64,000 bases of DNA from Salipiger bermudensis (GTDB taxonomy: Bacteria > Pseudomonadota > Alphaproteobacteria > Rhodobacterales > Rhodobacteraceae), in the NCBI RefSeq assembly GCF_020171625.1, contig NZ_JAIUZY010000003.1, forward strand, positions 434,001 through 498,000, read 5' to 3'. The notes under the pieces were generated by a model. That model did not search any database. It was given only the letters and a program-made list of their open reading frames with translations, and was not told the DNA's origin. Of this stretch, positions 27,660 through 36,560 are shown piece by piece (position 1 is the first letter of the stretch; each line of letters begins with the position of its first letter). A program made the position numbers and the translations under genes.

Positions 27660-27981
27660 CTGAAACGTCCGACGCCGCTTGGCTGTGACCTTCGCCTCCT
27701 AGGCGTTGCTGCGCCGCGGTGCGCCGCGTTCAAGTAGCTGATGGCGCAACGCGCCGGCCCGCGATGCCCTCTTCGATATGTCGGGGCGCAGGTGGTGTCG
27801 CTCGTCAACCGGGCGCATCGTTTTGGCCTCCTGTCCGCAGGATCGCTCAGGACTGGTAAACGGACCTTTAGGCCAAGTTCCACGCCTAGGGCAGCGTCCA
27901 CGCCGCGCCGGACAGCAAAAGGCCCCCTGCGCCGGTGGGCGAAGGGGGCCTCGGTGTGCCTTACATCCGTGGGATGCGGGA
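27660..27981. other. Intergenic region between uvrB and the small acidic membrane protein gene
   Basis: About 320 bases. It includes the AGGAGG site described for the small frame at 27504 and a strong terminator hairpin at 27920-27951. The remainder shows no supported gene. Confidence 0.5.
27920..27951 (-). terminator. Terminator of the small acidic membrane protein gene
   Basis: AGGCCCCC and GGGGGCCT form a perfect 8-bp stem with a 16-base loop. On the minus strand it is followed directly by TTTTG, and it lies 30 bases after the stop at 27982, so it fits an intrinsic terminator for that gene. Confidence 0.7.
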
Positions 27982-28263
27982 TCAGTCGTTGTCCGACGGC
28001 GGGTTCACTTCAACAGTCGGCAACTCGATCTGCTTTTCCTCGGTGTCGACATCAACGTCCACATCCGGGACTTCCACGGTCTCGGTGGTGGTGCCGGTCT
28101 CGATCGTGCCGACCTCGGCATCAACCTCGGGCAGCTCGCCGCCCTCGACCGACACTTCCGGCATCGAGCCCTCGTCGGTGACGTCGAAATCGATCATGTA
28201 TGCGCCGATTGCGATAACGGCGACGGCAACGGCGGCAATGGCGATAACGGGTCCGGTCTTCAT
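27982..28263 (-). CDS. Small membrane-anchored acidic protein, unrecognised
   Basis: A 93-aa protein with one N-terminal hydrophobic segment (about residues 4-24) and a long, very acidic tail rich in Glu, Asp, Val, Thr and Pro with loosely repeating EVPDVDVDVD-like blocks. No cysteine and no catalytic motif are present. The N-in, tail-out topology suggests a periplasmic acidic stalk, possibly cation-binding or a spacer. It is not a shadow: it ends before a clean terminator and has its own 150-base upstream gap. Function unknown. Confidence 0.65.
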   Translation of the reverse strand: MKTGPVIAIAAVAVAVIAIGAYMIDFDVTDEGSMPEVSVEGGELPEVDAEVGTIETGTTTETVEVPDVDVDVDTEEKQIELPTVEVNPPSDND

Positions 28264-28416
28264 CTCGGATATCCTTCACTTTGGTCTTTGGTTCCGCGGG
28301 GCGCTCACGGCCCCGTTATTGACCAGACAACCCTCCATGACAGCGTTTGGTTCCGCCGCCCCTAGCCGGAATCGAGCGAATTTTCATCCGCCCCAATCCA
28401 CCGCCTAAGAGGCCGC

Positions 28417-28689
28417 TCAGCCGCAGTAAAGCCGCAGGATGATGCCGTCCTCGTCGGTCTCGATGTTGAGGCGTTGCTCGAGATAATCCATCGTCGCGGG
28501 CTGGCCTTCCTCGAGCACCCGGATCGTCTTGTCCGCGGGCAGGCTCACGGCGGCGATGTTGCTGCCGACGAGGCTGCTGTAGCCCGTCCTGCCGCATGTG
28601 TCCGTGGGATCGGCTGCACCCGGCGTTTCGTCTGCGATGCAGGCCGAAAGCGGCAGCGCGGCAAGCGCCATGAGGGCGAAGTACTTCAT
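28417..28689 (-). CDS. Peptidase inhibitor I78 family lipoprotein
   Basis: A 90-aa lipoprotein. The signal ends in a lipobox (LSAC, Cys17). The mature part matches the I78 family of small serine-protease inhibitors: CGRTGYSSLVGSNIAAV, then LPADKTIRVLEEG, then the closing NIETDEDGIILRLYCG with a terminal cysteine. It would sit on a membrane facing the periplasm and could protect envelope proteins from proteases. ATG at 28689. It is convergent with nothing and appears monocistronic. Confidence 0.85.
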   Translation of the reverse strand: MKYFALMALAALPLSACIADETPGAADPTDTCGRTGYSSLVGSNIAAVSLPADKTIRVLEEGQPATMDYLEQRLNIETDEDGIILRLYCG

Positions 28690-29048
28690 CGTCTTTCTCC
28701 TTGTGCGAGGGGCCTGCCCTCGGTGACACGCGCGGCGTGGCCGGGCCGCAGGGACCGCCGCCCGGCGCGGCGGTTCTTGGGTGATCGGGGGCCGGCCTGA
28801 GTGCTCCGGCAGAGGATCGGTCCGGCCCTCGTCTCATTGCTATCCCGCCGCGCCCGGTTCCGTCGAGGATGAAACGCAGGCAGCCGGCGCCTCCGTCGCG
28901 GTGCCGCCGACTTGCGCGCAACTTCGCCGACCGCGGGGGCTGCGGACGGCTTCGGATACCCGCTGTCCCGGTCGGGTGCGCGGATCAAAATCGCCGCCTT
29001 GTGTTCTTTGACAATCGACGCCCTCGCCTTCCGGTATATGGTGACGGC
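28690..29048. other. Divergent intergenic region between two lipoprotein genes
   Basis: About 360 bases separating the I78 gene (minus) and the lipoprotein gene at 29049 (plus). No supported gene or clear motif. An in-frame extension of the plus-strand gene exists back to 28869 but is Arg/Pro-rich and would hide the lipoprotein signal. Confidence 0.5.
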
Positions 29049-29456
29049 ATGAGACTCACTTCCCCCATCCGCTTGATCGGACCCTTGATCGGGCTGCTTG
29101 CCCTCTCCGCCTGCGCCACCCCGCGCGAGGCCTGCATTCGCGATGCCGCCGGGCCGTGGCGCTCTGCCGTGGCCGAGCGCAAGAGGATCGCCCAGGACCT
29201 TGCCCGGGGCTACACCTTCAAGACCGAGTTCCGGCGGTTCGAGCGTCAGCGCTGGTGCCGCAGCGGCAACGGGATCTACCCCTGCTGGACCACCGACACC
29301 CAGCCGGTGACCCGGCGCATTCCGGTCAACGCGGAGGCGCTGCAGACGCGCGAGGCCCAGCTGGCCCGGGCCATACCCTCGCTGCGCAAATCCGCCGAAG
29401 CGGATGTGGCGCAATGCCAGGCCACCTATCCCGAAGAGGCCGCCCTGCCGGGCTGA
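29049..29456 (+). CDS. Putative lipoprotein of unknown function
   Basis: A 135-aa protein starting MRLTSPIRLIGPLIG with a lipobox LSAC (Cys21), so it is probably lipid-anchored. The mature part is mainly helical and has four further cysteines (EACIRD, RWCRSG, YPCWTT and VAQCQATYP), which suggests two disulfides. I do not recognise a family. The start was chosen because it alone gives a lipoprotein signal; the frame is open further upstream. Confidence 0.7.
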   Translation: MRLTSPIRLIGPLIGLLALSACATPREACIRDAAGPWRSAVAERKRIAQDLARGYTFKTEFRRFERQRWCRSGNGIYPCWTTDTQPVTRRIPVNAEALQTREAQLARAIPSLRKSAEADVAQCQATYPEEAALPG

Positions 29457-29740
29457 GGCCGCGGCCACAGCCCGTCGCGCCGCGAAAAGCGCGTGGCCTA
29501 GCACTGATCCGGCGCCAATGCGCGTTTGCACGTCCGGCAGGGTCGGCGGACGAGACGCCCCGATGGCCCCGCCCTTCCAAGCCGCTGCGTTGGCGCAACG
29601 GAGGTCCGGCACAGCGGCCGCCTGCGGGGCCGTCGCGCGCGCTTCTTCAAGGGGGACGAACGCCGGACTTGGCGGGCGGCGTTCCATGCACTATCGGTTG
29701 TGCCAAGACAACTTATGCGGCAACGCGCCGGAGCCCGAGC

Positions 29741-30796
29741 ATGACTTCACTGACAAGATTGGCTGCCTGCGCCGCGATGGTTTTCATCGCGTCAAAAGGC
29801 CAGATCCACGCGGCCAGCGACGTCTCCGGCGTCGAACGTCTTACGGCCCGGTCGGAGGAACGCGAGGCCGCTCTGGATCTGGCGGTCTGGTATCCTGCCA
29901 CGACCGGCGGCGAGTCCGTATCCCTCGGCCAAAACATTTTCTTCGAAGGCAGCCCTGCGCAACAAGGCGCACCGATCCGTGACGGCACATTCCCCGTCGT
30001 CCTGCTGTCCCATGGCGCAGGCTTGGCGGGACGGGCCGAGGCGATGAGCTGGATCGCGGCACCGCTGGCACAGGACGGCTTCATCGTCGTCGCCCCGACG
30101 CATCCCGGCAACACCGGCCCGGATCGCTCGGCGGAGCAGACCATGAAGCTCTGGCTGCGGCCCTCGGACCTGTCAGCGGCGCTCGACGCGATCGAGGCCG
30201 ATCCGACCTTCCAGCCGCATATCGCGCAGGATCGGGTCGGCGTTCTGGGGCTGTCGATGGGCGGCAACAGCGCGCTCTCCTTGATCGGAGCGCGGCTCGA
30301 TCCAGAGCTGTTTGCCAGCTACTGCGACACCGGCGCGCGCAATGTCTCGCTTTGCAGCTGGGTCAGCCAGAGCGGGGTCGATCTTCACGCGATGGACAAA
30401 ACGCTCGCCGGGCGTGACAACCGCGATCCGCGGGTGACGTTCGCCATGGCCATCGATCCGGCCCCGGCCGATATCTTCGACATGGCGTCGCTGGCCGAGA
30501 TCACCGTACCGGTGTCGATCGTGAATCTCGGCGCCCCCTCCGAAATCCCCGAGACCGTCCGCGCCTCAGGGATCGCTCGGGCGATGCCTCGGGCGGAGTA
30601 CGATGTCATCGAAGCGGCCAGCCACGCCTCGATGTTCCCCGAGTGCAAACCGAACGCCGCCGAGATTGCGCTTGAGGAGGGCATCGAGGATCCGATCTGC
30701 ACGGATGGCAAGGGCGGCTCCCGGGCGGCGATCCACAAACAGCTGATCGAGATGACCATTGCGGCGTTCCGCAAGGCATTGCGCGGCGAGGGCTGA
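29741..30796 (+). CDS. Secreted alpha/beta hydrolase (dienelactone hydrolase/PAF-acetylhydrolase-like)
   Basis: A 351-aa exported serine hydrolase of unknown substrate. A signal peptide covers about residues 1-24. Then follow ALDLAVWYPATTGG, typical of predicted secreted dienelactone hydrolases; the oxyanion HGAGLAGRAEAMS; and the nucleophile elbow GLSMGGNS. A late EAASHASMFPEC carries the catalytic His. Several cysteines (YCDTG, SLCSW, PECK, PICT) suggest disulfides. GGAG lies seven bases before the ATG at 29741; the open frame runs far upstream to 29156 through sequence that overlaps the lipoprotein gene and is not coding. Confidence 0.85.
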   Translation: MTSLTRLAACAAMVFIASKGQIHAASDVSGVERLTARSEEREAALDLAVWYPATTGGESVSLGQNIFFEGSPAQQGAPIRDGTFPVVLLSHGAGLAGRAEAMSWIAAPLAQDGFIVVAPTHPGNTGPDRSAEQTMKLWLRPSDLSAALDAIEADPTFQPHIAQDRVGVLGLSMGGNSALSLIGARLDPELFASYCDTGARNVSLCSWVSQSGVDLHAMDKTLAGRDNRDPRVTFAMAIDPAPADIFDMASLAEITVPVSIVNLGAPSEIPETVRASGIARAMPRAEYDVIEAASHASMFPECKPNAAEIALEEGIEDPICTDGKGGSRAAIHKQLIEMTIAAFRKALRGEG

Positions 30797-31190
30797 GCTG
30801 CGCCGAAGCGTGGGCCGACCGGTCCGCACCACGCCGGTGCACCGGGTCGCCCGGCGAGCCGGGTCTCTCCAACAGGGCCACAAGCGTCACAGGGGCGCGG
30901 TTCGCCGCGACCCGCCCTGCTTCTCGCACGCTAGGCGGCACGGGTCCTGACTGGCGAGGCCCGAGCGCCTCGCCCAAGCGCACACCTCACCTTAAATCGC
31001 AGGCGACCTCTGCTGCGCCCCCACCACCACCGGCATCTGCCTGTCATATGAGCTTTACGTAAACAGGGTAGCCAAGAGCCCGACACTGCATATTGCGAGG
31101 CTTGCCAGTGGCCGAACGCGAGATATAGTGGTTTAAGACTGGGGCGGGCTGTCCCGCTCTGGTGCTTCGAACGGGCAGTCAGGGCAGGGA
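30797..31190. other. Intergenic region before the HNH endonuclease gene
   Basis: About 390 bases without a supported gene. The right half is A/T-richer than its surroundings and holds a perfect 10-bp palindrome, TTTACGTAAA, at 31054-31063, about 130 bases before the HNH start. It may be an operator or part of the promoter. Confidence 0.5.
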
Positions 31191-31787
31191 ATGAGTCACT
31201 CCATGGACGGCAACTTCAGAACGCACTTCGTCAGGGAACCATCGGCGCTGAAACAGCATCCGGCGCTGGTGCTCAACGCGGATTACAGGCCCCTCTCCTA
31301 TTATCCGTTATCGCTCTGGCCGTGGCAGGAAGCGGTCAAGGCGGCCTTCCTCGACAGGGTGGACATCATCGCCGAGTACGACGAGGAGGTCCGAAGCCCC
31401 TCGATGACGCTCAGGATCCCGAGCGTCGTGGTGCTGAAAGATTACGTAAAACCCAGAAAGCGCGTGGCCTTCACGCGCTTTAATCTTTTTCTGAGGGACG
31501 AATTCTGCTGCCAATATTGCGGCTCGAAGGGCGAGTTGACCTTCGACCACGTGGTGCCGCGCGCCGCCGGCGGCGTCACCAGCTGGGAGAACGTCGTCGC
31601 TGCCTGCGCGCCCTGCAACCTCCGCAAAGGCTCGAAATCGCTGCGCAAGGCGAACATGTCGCTGCGCAAGATCCCGCGCCAGCCCGGTGCCTCAGAGCTG
31701 ATGAATGTCGGGCGTAAGTTCCCGCCCAACCACCTGCATGACAGCTGGATCGACTTTCTCTACTGGGACGCCGAGCTCGAGGCCTGA
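31191..31787 (+). CDS. HNH endonuclease family protein
   Basis: A 198-aa protein with a C-terminal HNH domain: a zinc-binding CQYCG, then FDHVVPRAAGG with the catalytic His, and CAPCN as the second cysteine pair. The N-terminal half (LNADYRPLSYYPLSLWPWQEAVKA) is the conserved partner region of the widespread free-standing bacterial HNH proteins, whose role is unknown. Start could be ATG 31191 or ATG 31203 (MDGNFRTHF); neither has a well-spaced ribosome binding site. It is not beside a restriction or phage system here. Confidence 0.9.
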   Translation: MSHSMDGNFRTHFVREPSALKQHPALVLNADYRPLSYYPLSLWPWQEAVKAAFLDRVDIIAEYDEEVRSPSMTLRIPSVVVLKDYVKPRKRVAFTRFNLFLRDEFCCQYCGSKGELTFDHVVPRAAGGVTSWENVVAACAPCNLRKGSKSLRKANMSLRKIPRQPGASELMNVGRKFPPNHLHDSWIDFLYWDAELEA

Positions 31788-31875
31788 GCGCCGGCGAACG
31801 CCTCAGCCGCTTGCCTCGCGGCGCCGCCCGTCCTAAGCCCCGCGCGGGCGTCGCCGGGCGCCGGAAAGGGGTGCC

Positions 31876-33087
31876 ATGCTGCTCTATCGCCTGATCGTCT
31901 CGATCTTTGCCACGCTCGTGCTGGCGCGCCTCGCGCTGCGGCGCAACTGGCCTGCGCTGCGCCAGCGGCTTGCGCGCAGCCCCGCCCGGCCCGGACCGCA
32001 TCTCTGGCTGCACGCCGCCTCGAATGGCGAGCTGGCCTCTGCCAAGCCGCTGATCGTCGCGCTTGAAGCGGCCCGGCCCGACCTGCCGCTGCTGGTGACC
32101 TGCAACTCCGAGGGCGGCGTGGCGCTGGCCGAAAGCTGGGGCCTGCCCGCGCGGCTGGCGCCGCTCGATCTCGCGCCGGTGGCCCGCTGGATGCACCGCG
32201 ACTGGGACGTGCGCGCGCATGTCACGCTGGAATCCGAGCTCTGGCCCAACCGCGTCCGGACCTGCCCCGGCCCGGTCTTCGTGATCGGCGGGCGGCTGAG
32301 CGAGGGAACCGCGAAGGGCTGGCGCCTGTTCGGCGGGCTGCTGCCGGGCGTGCTGCGCCGGCTGAGCTATGTCTCGGCGCAGGATGCCGGCTCGCTCGAG
32401 CGCTACCTCGCCGCCGGGCTGCCGCGCGCCGCCGCCGGGCCGGTGCTGAACCTCAAGGAGTTCTACGCCCCCGATCCGCGCCGCGACGCCACGCTGAGCG
32501 CCGGGTTCGACCGGGCACACACTTGGCTCGCCGCCTCGACCCACGAGGGCGAGGAAGAGATCGTGCTGGCGGCGCATGGACTGGCGCGCGAGCGTGAGCC
32601 CGCGCTGCGGCTGATCCTCGCGCCGCGCCACCCGCGGCGTGGCGATGCGGTCGAGCGGCTGGTTCTCGAGGCCGGGCTGAGCTGCGCGCGCCGCAGCAGG
32701 GGCGAGGCGCCCGAGGCGGCGGAGGTCTACCTTGCCGACACGCTGGGAGAGATGGGGCTGCTTTACCCGCTGGCGGGGCGGTTGTTCATCGGGGGCACGC
32801 TGACCGATCGCGGCGGCCACACGCCCTTCGAGCCCGCCGCCTATGCCGCGGCCCTGCTGCACGGGCCCGACGTGGCCAACCACGCAGCCCCCTTCGCCCG
32901 GCTCGAAGCCGCCGGCGCCGCAGTCGAGGTGCGCGACGCGGCAACGCTGGCCGACGCGCTGACCCGGCTCGCCGCCCGCGAGCAGCACGAGGCGTTCGGG
33001 CGGGCTGCACAGGAAACGCTCCGCCCCGAAACCGACATGGCCCAACTGGTCGCGGCGATCACGCAACGGCTGGACCCGCCCGAGTAG
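31876..33087 (+). CDS. waaA: 3-deoxy-D-manno-octulosonic acid (Kdo) transferase
   Basis: Transfers Kdo from CMP-Kdo to lipid A precursor at the inner membrane; required for lipopolysaccharide assembly. The 403-aa GT-B protein has an N-terminal membrane anchor. The catalytic-region motif HAASNGELASAKPL corresponds to the HxASxGE of the family. Further family blocks are LESELWPN, FIGGTLTDRGGHTPFEPA and an adjacent AALLHGP near the nucleotide site. It is a normal length for WaaA. Other lipid A genes are not adjacent. It is followed by a Nudix gene after 38 bases. Confidence 0.93.
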   Translation: MLLYRLIVSIFATLVLARLALRRNWPALRQRLARSPARPGPHLWLHAASNGELASAKPLIVALEAARPDLPLLVTCNSEGGVALAESWGLPARLAPLDLAPVARWMHRDWDVRAHVTLESELWPNRVRTCPGPVFVIGGRLSEGTAKGWRLFGGLLPGVLRRLSYVSAQDAGSLERYLAAGLPRAAAGPVLNLKEFYAPDPRRDATLSAGFDRAHTWLAASTHEGEEEIVLAAHGLAREREPALRLILAPRHPRRGDAVERLVLEAGLSCARRSRGEAPEAAEVYLADTLGEMGLLYPLAGRLFIGGTLTDRGGHTPFEPAAYAAALLHGPDVANHAAPFARLEAAGAAVEVRDAATLADALTRLAAREQHEAFGRAAQETLRPETDMAQLVAAITQRLDPPE

Positions 33088-33125
33088 CGGATGCATGGTC
33101 GCTTTGACTCGAGAAAAGCGACACC

Positions 33126-33587
33126 ATGCCCAACGCCTCCGTCCGCAAGGTCCTGAAGACCCCCCGCATCAAGAAGATCCGCCGCCTGCAATACGCGGCC
33201 CTGTGCTACCGGCTCAACGGCGGCAAGGTCGAGATCCTGATGATCACCAGCCATAGCGGGCACCGCTGGACGATCCCCAAGGGTTGGCCGATGAGCGGGC
33301 GCAAGCCGGAAGAGACCGCCGCCCGCGAGGCGTGGGAAGAGGCCGGCGTGAAGGGCAAGGCCACCGACAATTGCATCGGCGGCTTCGCCTATCGCAAGCG
33401 CGCCAACCCGCAGCCGCATTTCGCGCTGGTCTTTCCGGTGAAGGTGCGCAAGCTCGAGAAGCGCTTTCCCGAGCGCGGGGAGCGCAAGCGGCGCTGGGTG
33501 AGCCGGAGCAAAGCCGCCTCGATGGTCAAGGAAAAGGAGCTCGCAAAGCTTCTGGAGCGCTTCGACCCCGCCGCGCTCGGCCGTTAG
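33126..33587 (+). CDS. Nudix hydrolase
   Basis: Hydrolyses a nucleoside diphosphate linked to another group; the substrate is not predictable. The 153-aa protein carries a Nudix box with the pattern G-x5-E-x7-REAWEEAGV (around residues 56-78), preceded by WTIPKGWPM. A diadenosine-polyphosphate or inositol-phosphate type substrate is suggested by the PKGWP context. It is 38 bases after waaA and may be cotranscribed with it. Confidence 0.9.
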   Translation: MPNASVRKVLKTPRIKKIRRLQYAALCYRLNGGKVEILMITSHSGHRWTIPKGWPMSGRKPEETAAREAWEEAGVKGKATDNCIGGFAYRKRANPQPHFALVFPVKVRKLEKRFPERGERKRRWVSRSKAASMVKEKELAKLLERFDPAALGR

Positions 33588-33647
33588 TGCGGCTTGATTT
33601 TCCAGCCCGAACGACTAGGTATTTCACGGTAATCCCGGAATAATCGA

Positions 33648-34082
33648 ATGATCCAGTACTCCCTCAGATGCGCGCAGGACCATCGCTTCGACAGCTGGTT
33701 CCAGTCCGCGAGCGCCTTCGACAAGTTGCACGCCGCCAATATGGTGACCTGTGCCGTCTGCGGCTCGACCGAGGTCGAGAAGGAGCTCATGGCGCCGCGC
33801 GTCAATAGCGGCGGCGAGAAGCCCAAGGCCGCGCCCGACACGCCGCTCTCGGCCCCGGCCAGCCCGGCCGAGCAGGCTCTGAAAGAGCTTCGCAAGAAGA
33901 TCGAGGCAACCTCGGATTACGTCGGTCGCGATTTCGCCCGCGAGGCCCGCGCCATGCATTCCGGCGAGGCCCCGGCGCGCTCTATCTGGGGCGAGACCCG
34001 CGGCGACGAGGCGAAGAAGCTGATCGAAGAGGGCGTCCCCGTCGCCCCCCTGCCCTTCCTGCCGACACGGAAATCGAACTGA
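33648..34082 (+). CDS. DUF1178 family protein
   Basis: A 144-aa protein with an N-terminal zinc-ribbon-like segment: a CAQDHRFDSWFQSASAFDKL start, then CAVCGSTEVEKELMAPRV. The C-terminal half (DYVGRDFAREARAMH, RSIWGETR) completes the DUF1178 pattern, which is common and uncharacterised in alphaproteobacteria. The stop overlaps the SDR start by one base (TGATG), so the two are translationally coupled. Confidence 0.92.
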   Translation: MIQYSLRCAQDHRFDSWFQSASAFDKLHAANMVTCAVCGSTEVEKELMAPRVNSGGEKPKAAPDTPLSAPASPAEQALKELRKKIEATSDYVGRDFAREARAMHSGEAPARSIWGETRGDEAKKLIEEGVPVAPLPFLPTRKSN

Positions 34083-34726
34083 TGCGCACCCTGATCACCG
34101 GCGCCAACCGCGGCATCGGCGCGGCGCTCGCCTCCGAACTCACCGCGCGCGGGGGCGAGGTCATCGGCACCGCCCGCAACAGCGAGGGGTTCGAGCGCCT
34201 CGACGTGACCGATCCGGCCTCGGTCGACGCGCTGGCGAGACGTCTCGACGAGACCGCGCTCGGCGCGCTGGTCTGCAATGCGGGGGTCTATCTCGACAAG
34301 GGCCAGCCGCTCGAGGGCGGCTATCCCGCCGCGATGTGGGCCGAGAGTTTCGCCGCCAACGTCACCGGCGTGTTCCTGACCGTGCAGGCGCTGCTGCCGC
34401 ATCTGCGCCGGAGCGCCACGCCGCGCATCATGATCATCTCGTCGCAGATGGCTTCGCACACCCGTGCGCCGGGCGGCAGCTACATCTACCGCGCCTCGAA
34501 GGCCGCGGCGCTGAACCTCGGGCGCAACCTTGCCGCCGACCTAAAGCCCGAAGGCATCGCCGTCGGCATTTACCATCCGGGCTGGGTGCAGATCGACATG
34601 GGCGGCACCACGGCCGATCTCACTCCCGGGGACGCGGCCAGCGGCCTGGCCGACCGCCTCGAGGCGCTGAGCCTCTACACCACCGGCTGCTTCGAGACCT
34701 GGGATGGCCGCGCCCATCCCTACTGA
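34082..34726 (+). CDS. Short-chain dehydrogenase/reductase (SDR)
   Basis: A 214-aa NAD(P)-dependent oxidoreductase of unknown substrate. The coenzyme motif ITGANRGIGAAL is at the N-terminus, followed by LVCNAGVY and the active-site pair in YRASKAAA (Tyr-x3-Lys), with Ser in the preceding IISSQMAS. The dinucleotide loop (GTARNSEGFERLDVTD) is shorter than usual. It overlaps the gene before by one base and the SnoaL-like gene after by 23 bases. Confidence 0.92.
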   Translation: MRTLITGANRGIGAALASELTARGGEVIGTARNSEGFERLDVTDPASVDALARRLDETALGALVCNAGVYLDKGQPLEGGYPAAMWAESFAANVTGVFLTVQALLPHLRRSATPRIMIISSQMASHTRAPGGSYIYRASKAAALNLGRNLAADLKPEGIAVGIYHPGWVQIDMGGTTADLTPGDAASGLADRLEALSLYTTGCFETWDGRAHPY

Positions 34727-35162
34727 GCCGGAGGGCTTTCCCGCCGCCTTCGCCCGCGCCTGGGCCAGTCGCGAAGGCGCGCAGATTGCGGCGCTGTTCA
34801 CCGAGGATGCCGATTTCGTCAACGTCACCGGCCTGTGGTGGACTGGGCGCGACGCCATCGCCAAGCCCCACGACTACGCGCTCAAGAGCTTCTTCGCCGA
34901 CACCGAGCTGCGCCCCGGTCGCACCGAGACGCGTCTGCTCGGCCCCGACCACGCGGTGGTGCGCTGTCGCTTCACCCTGAGCGGGCAACGCAAGCCGGAT
35001 GGCGGCACCGCCGGAGCGCGCCAGACCATCCTCGTCTTCGTGCTGCAACGCGGGCCCGAGGGCTGGCGCGCGGTGACGGCGCAGAACACCGACGTGGTGC
35101 CGGGCAAGGAAACCCACGTCAACGACGGCGGGCTGCGCGCGGTGGACTATCGCGCGCCATGA
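34704..35162 (+). CDS. SgcJ/EcaC-like (SnoaL-like, DUF4440) protein
   Basis: A 152-aa small alpha/beta barrel protein of the NTF2-like type. The features WASREGAQIAALFTEDADFVNV near the N-terminus and the closing VTAQNTDVVPG match the SgcJ/EcaC group. Members act as small hydrolases, isomerases or ligand-binding proteins; the role here is unknown. It overlaps the SDR gene by 23 bases, which suggests linked expression and perhaps a shared pathway. Confidence 0.85.
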   Translation: MAAPIPTEPEGFPAAFARAWASREGAQIAALFTEDADFVNVTGLWWTGRDAIAKPHDYALKSFFADTELRPGRTETRLLGPDHAVVRCRFTLSGQRKPDGGTAGARQTILVFVLQRGPEGWRAVTAQNTDVVPGKETHVNDGGLRAVDYRAP

Positions 35163-35272
35163 GCGACGGGCGCGGTGCCCGGGCACCCCAACGCCAAGCG
35201 CTTGAGCCTCTTGCGCGACACGCTGCTCCCGCGTAAACCGCGCCTGATTCAAGGCCATCCGGGGAAACTCCC

Positions 35273-36511
35273 ATGCCCGTTCTCGTGATGAAATTCGGCG
35301 GCACGTCCGTGGCAACGCTCGATCGGATCCGGCGCGCTGCCAAACGCGTCGGCGTCGAGGTGGCCAAGGGATACGACGTGATCGTGATCGTCTCGGCCAT
35401 GTCCGGCGAGACCAACAAGCTCGTGGGCTATGTCGAGGAAACCTCGCCGCTGTTCGACGCGCGCGAATACGACGCCGTGGTCAGCTCCGGCGAGAACGTC
35501 ACCGCCGGCCTGATGGCCCTGACCCTGCAGGAGATGGACGTGCCGGCGCGCAGCTGGCAGGGCTGGCAGGTGCCGCTGATGACGACCAGCGCCCACAGCG
35601 CCGCGCGCATCGTCGACATCCCCACCGACAACATCACCCGCAAGTTCGGCGAGGGCATGAGGGTGGCCGTCGTGGCGGGCTTCCAGGGCATCTCGCCCGA
35701 GGGCCGCATCACCACGCTAGGACGCGGCGGCTCGGACACCACCGCCGTTGCCTTTGCCGCCGCCTTCGAGGCCGAGCGCTGCGACATCTACACCGATGTC
35801 GACGGGGTCTACACCACCGACCCGCGGATCTGCGACAAGGCCCGCAAGCTCGACCGCATCGCCTTCGAGGAGATGCTCGAACTGGCCTCGCTCGGCGCCA
35901 AGGTCCTGCAGACCCGCTCGGTCGAGCTGGCGATGCGCTACAAAGTGAAGCTGCGGGTGCTCTCGAGCTTCGAGGAACAATCGGACGAGGCCGGCACGCT
36001 GGTCTGCGACGAGGAGGAAATCATGGAACTGAACGTTGTCTCCGGGGTCGCCCATTCCCGCGACGAAGCCAAGATGACCCTGATCTCGGTCGCCGACCGT
36101 CCGGGCATCGCCGCCGCAATCTTCACCCCGCTCTCCGAGGCGGGCGTGAACGTCGACATGATCGTGCAGAACATCTCGGAAGATGGCCGCACCGACATGA
36201 CCTTCTCCTGCCCCACCAACCAGGTGGCGCGCGCGGAAGAGGCGCTGAAGAAGTCGCAGGAGGCCGGCGACATCAATTTCCACCACCTCGTGGCCGATAC
36301 CGACGTCTGCAAGATCTCGGTCGTGGGCATCGGAATGCGCTCGCACACCGGCGTGGCGGCGAAGATGTTCAAGGTGCTCTCTGATGAGGGCATCAACATT
36401 CGCGTCATTACAACTTCCGAGATCAAGATTTCTGTCCTAATCGACCGGAAATACATGGAACTCGCGGTTCAGGCACTGCATGATGCCTTCGAACTCGAGA
36501 AGGCGGCCTGA
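35273..36511 (+). CDS. lysC: Aspartate kinase
   Basis: Phosphorylates aspartate, the first step toward lysine, threonine, methionine and diaminopimelate. The 412-aa protein has the kinase N-terminal motif VMKFGGTSVATLDRIRR, a GRGGSDTTAVAFAA segment and the YTDVDGVYTTDPRI region. Two ACT domains follow from about residue 265 for feedback control by end-product amino acids. No aspartate semialdehyde dehydrogenase or other pathway gene is adjacent; instead ptsP follows after 49 bases, a pairing that is conserved in alphaproteobacteria. Confidence 0.96.
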   Translation: MPVLVMKFGGTSVATLDRIRRAAKRVGVEVAKGYDVIVIVSAMSGETNKLVGYVEETSPLFDAREYDAVVSSGENVTAGLMALTLQEMDVPARSWQGWQVPLMTTSAHSAARIVDIPTDNITRKFGEGMRVAVVAGFQGISPEGRITTLGRGGSDTTAVAFAAAFEAERCDIYTDVDGVYTTDPRICDKARKLDRIAFEEMLELASLGAKVLQTRSVELAMRYKVKLRVLSSFEEQSDEAGTLVCDEEEIMELNVVSGVAHSRDEAKMTLISVADRPGIAAAIFTPLSEAGVNVDMIVQNISEDGRTDMTFSCPTNQVARAEEALKKSQEAGDINFHHLVADTDVCKISVVGIGMRSHTGVAAKMFKVLSDEGINIRVITTSEIKISVLIDRKYMELAVQALHDAFELEKAA

Positions 36512-36560
36512 GGATATCCCGGGTCGCCCTGGAATTGCGACGGGGACAGGTCTGATCACC

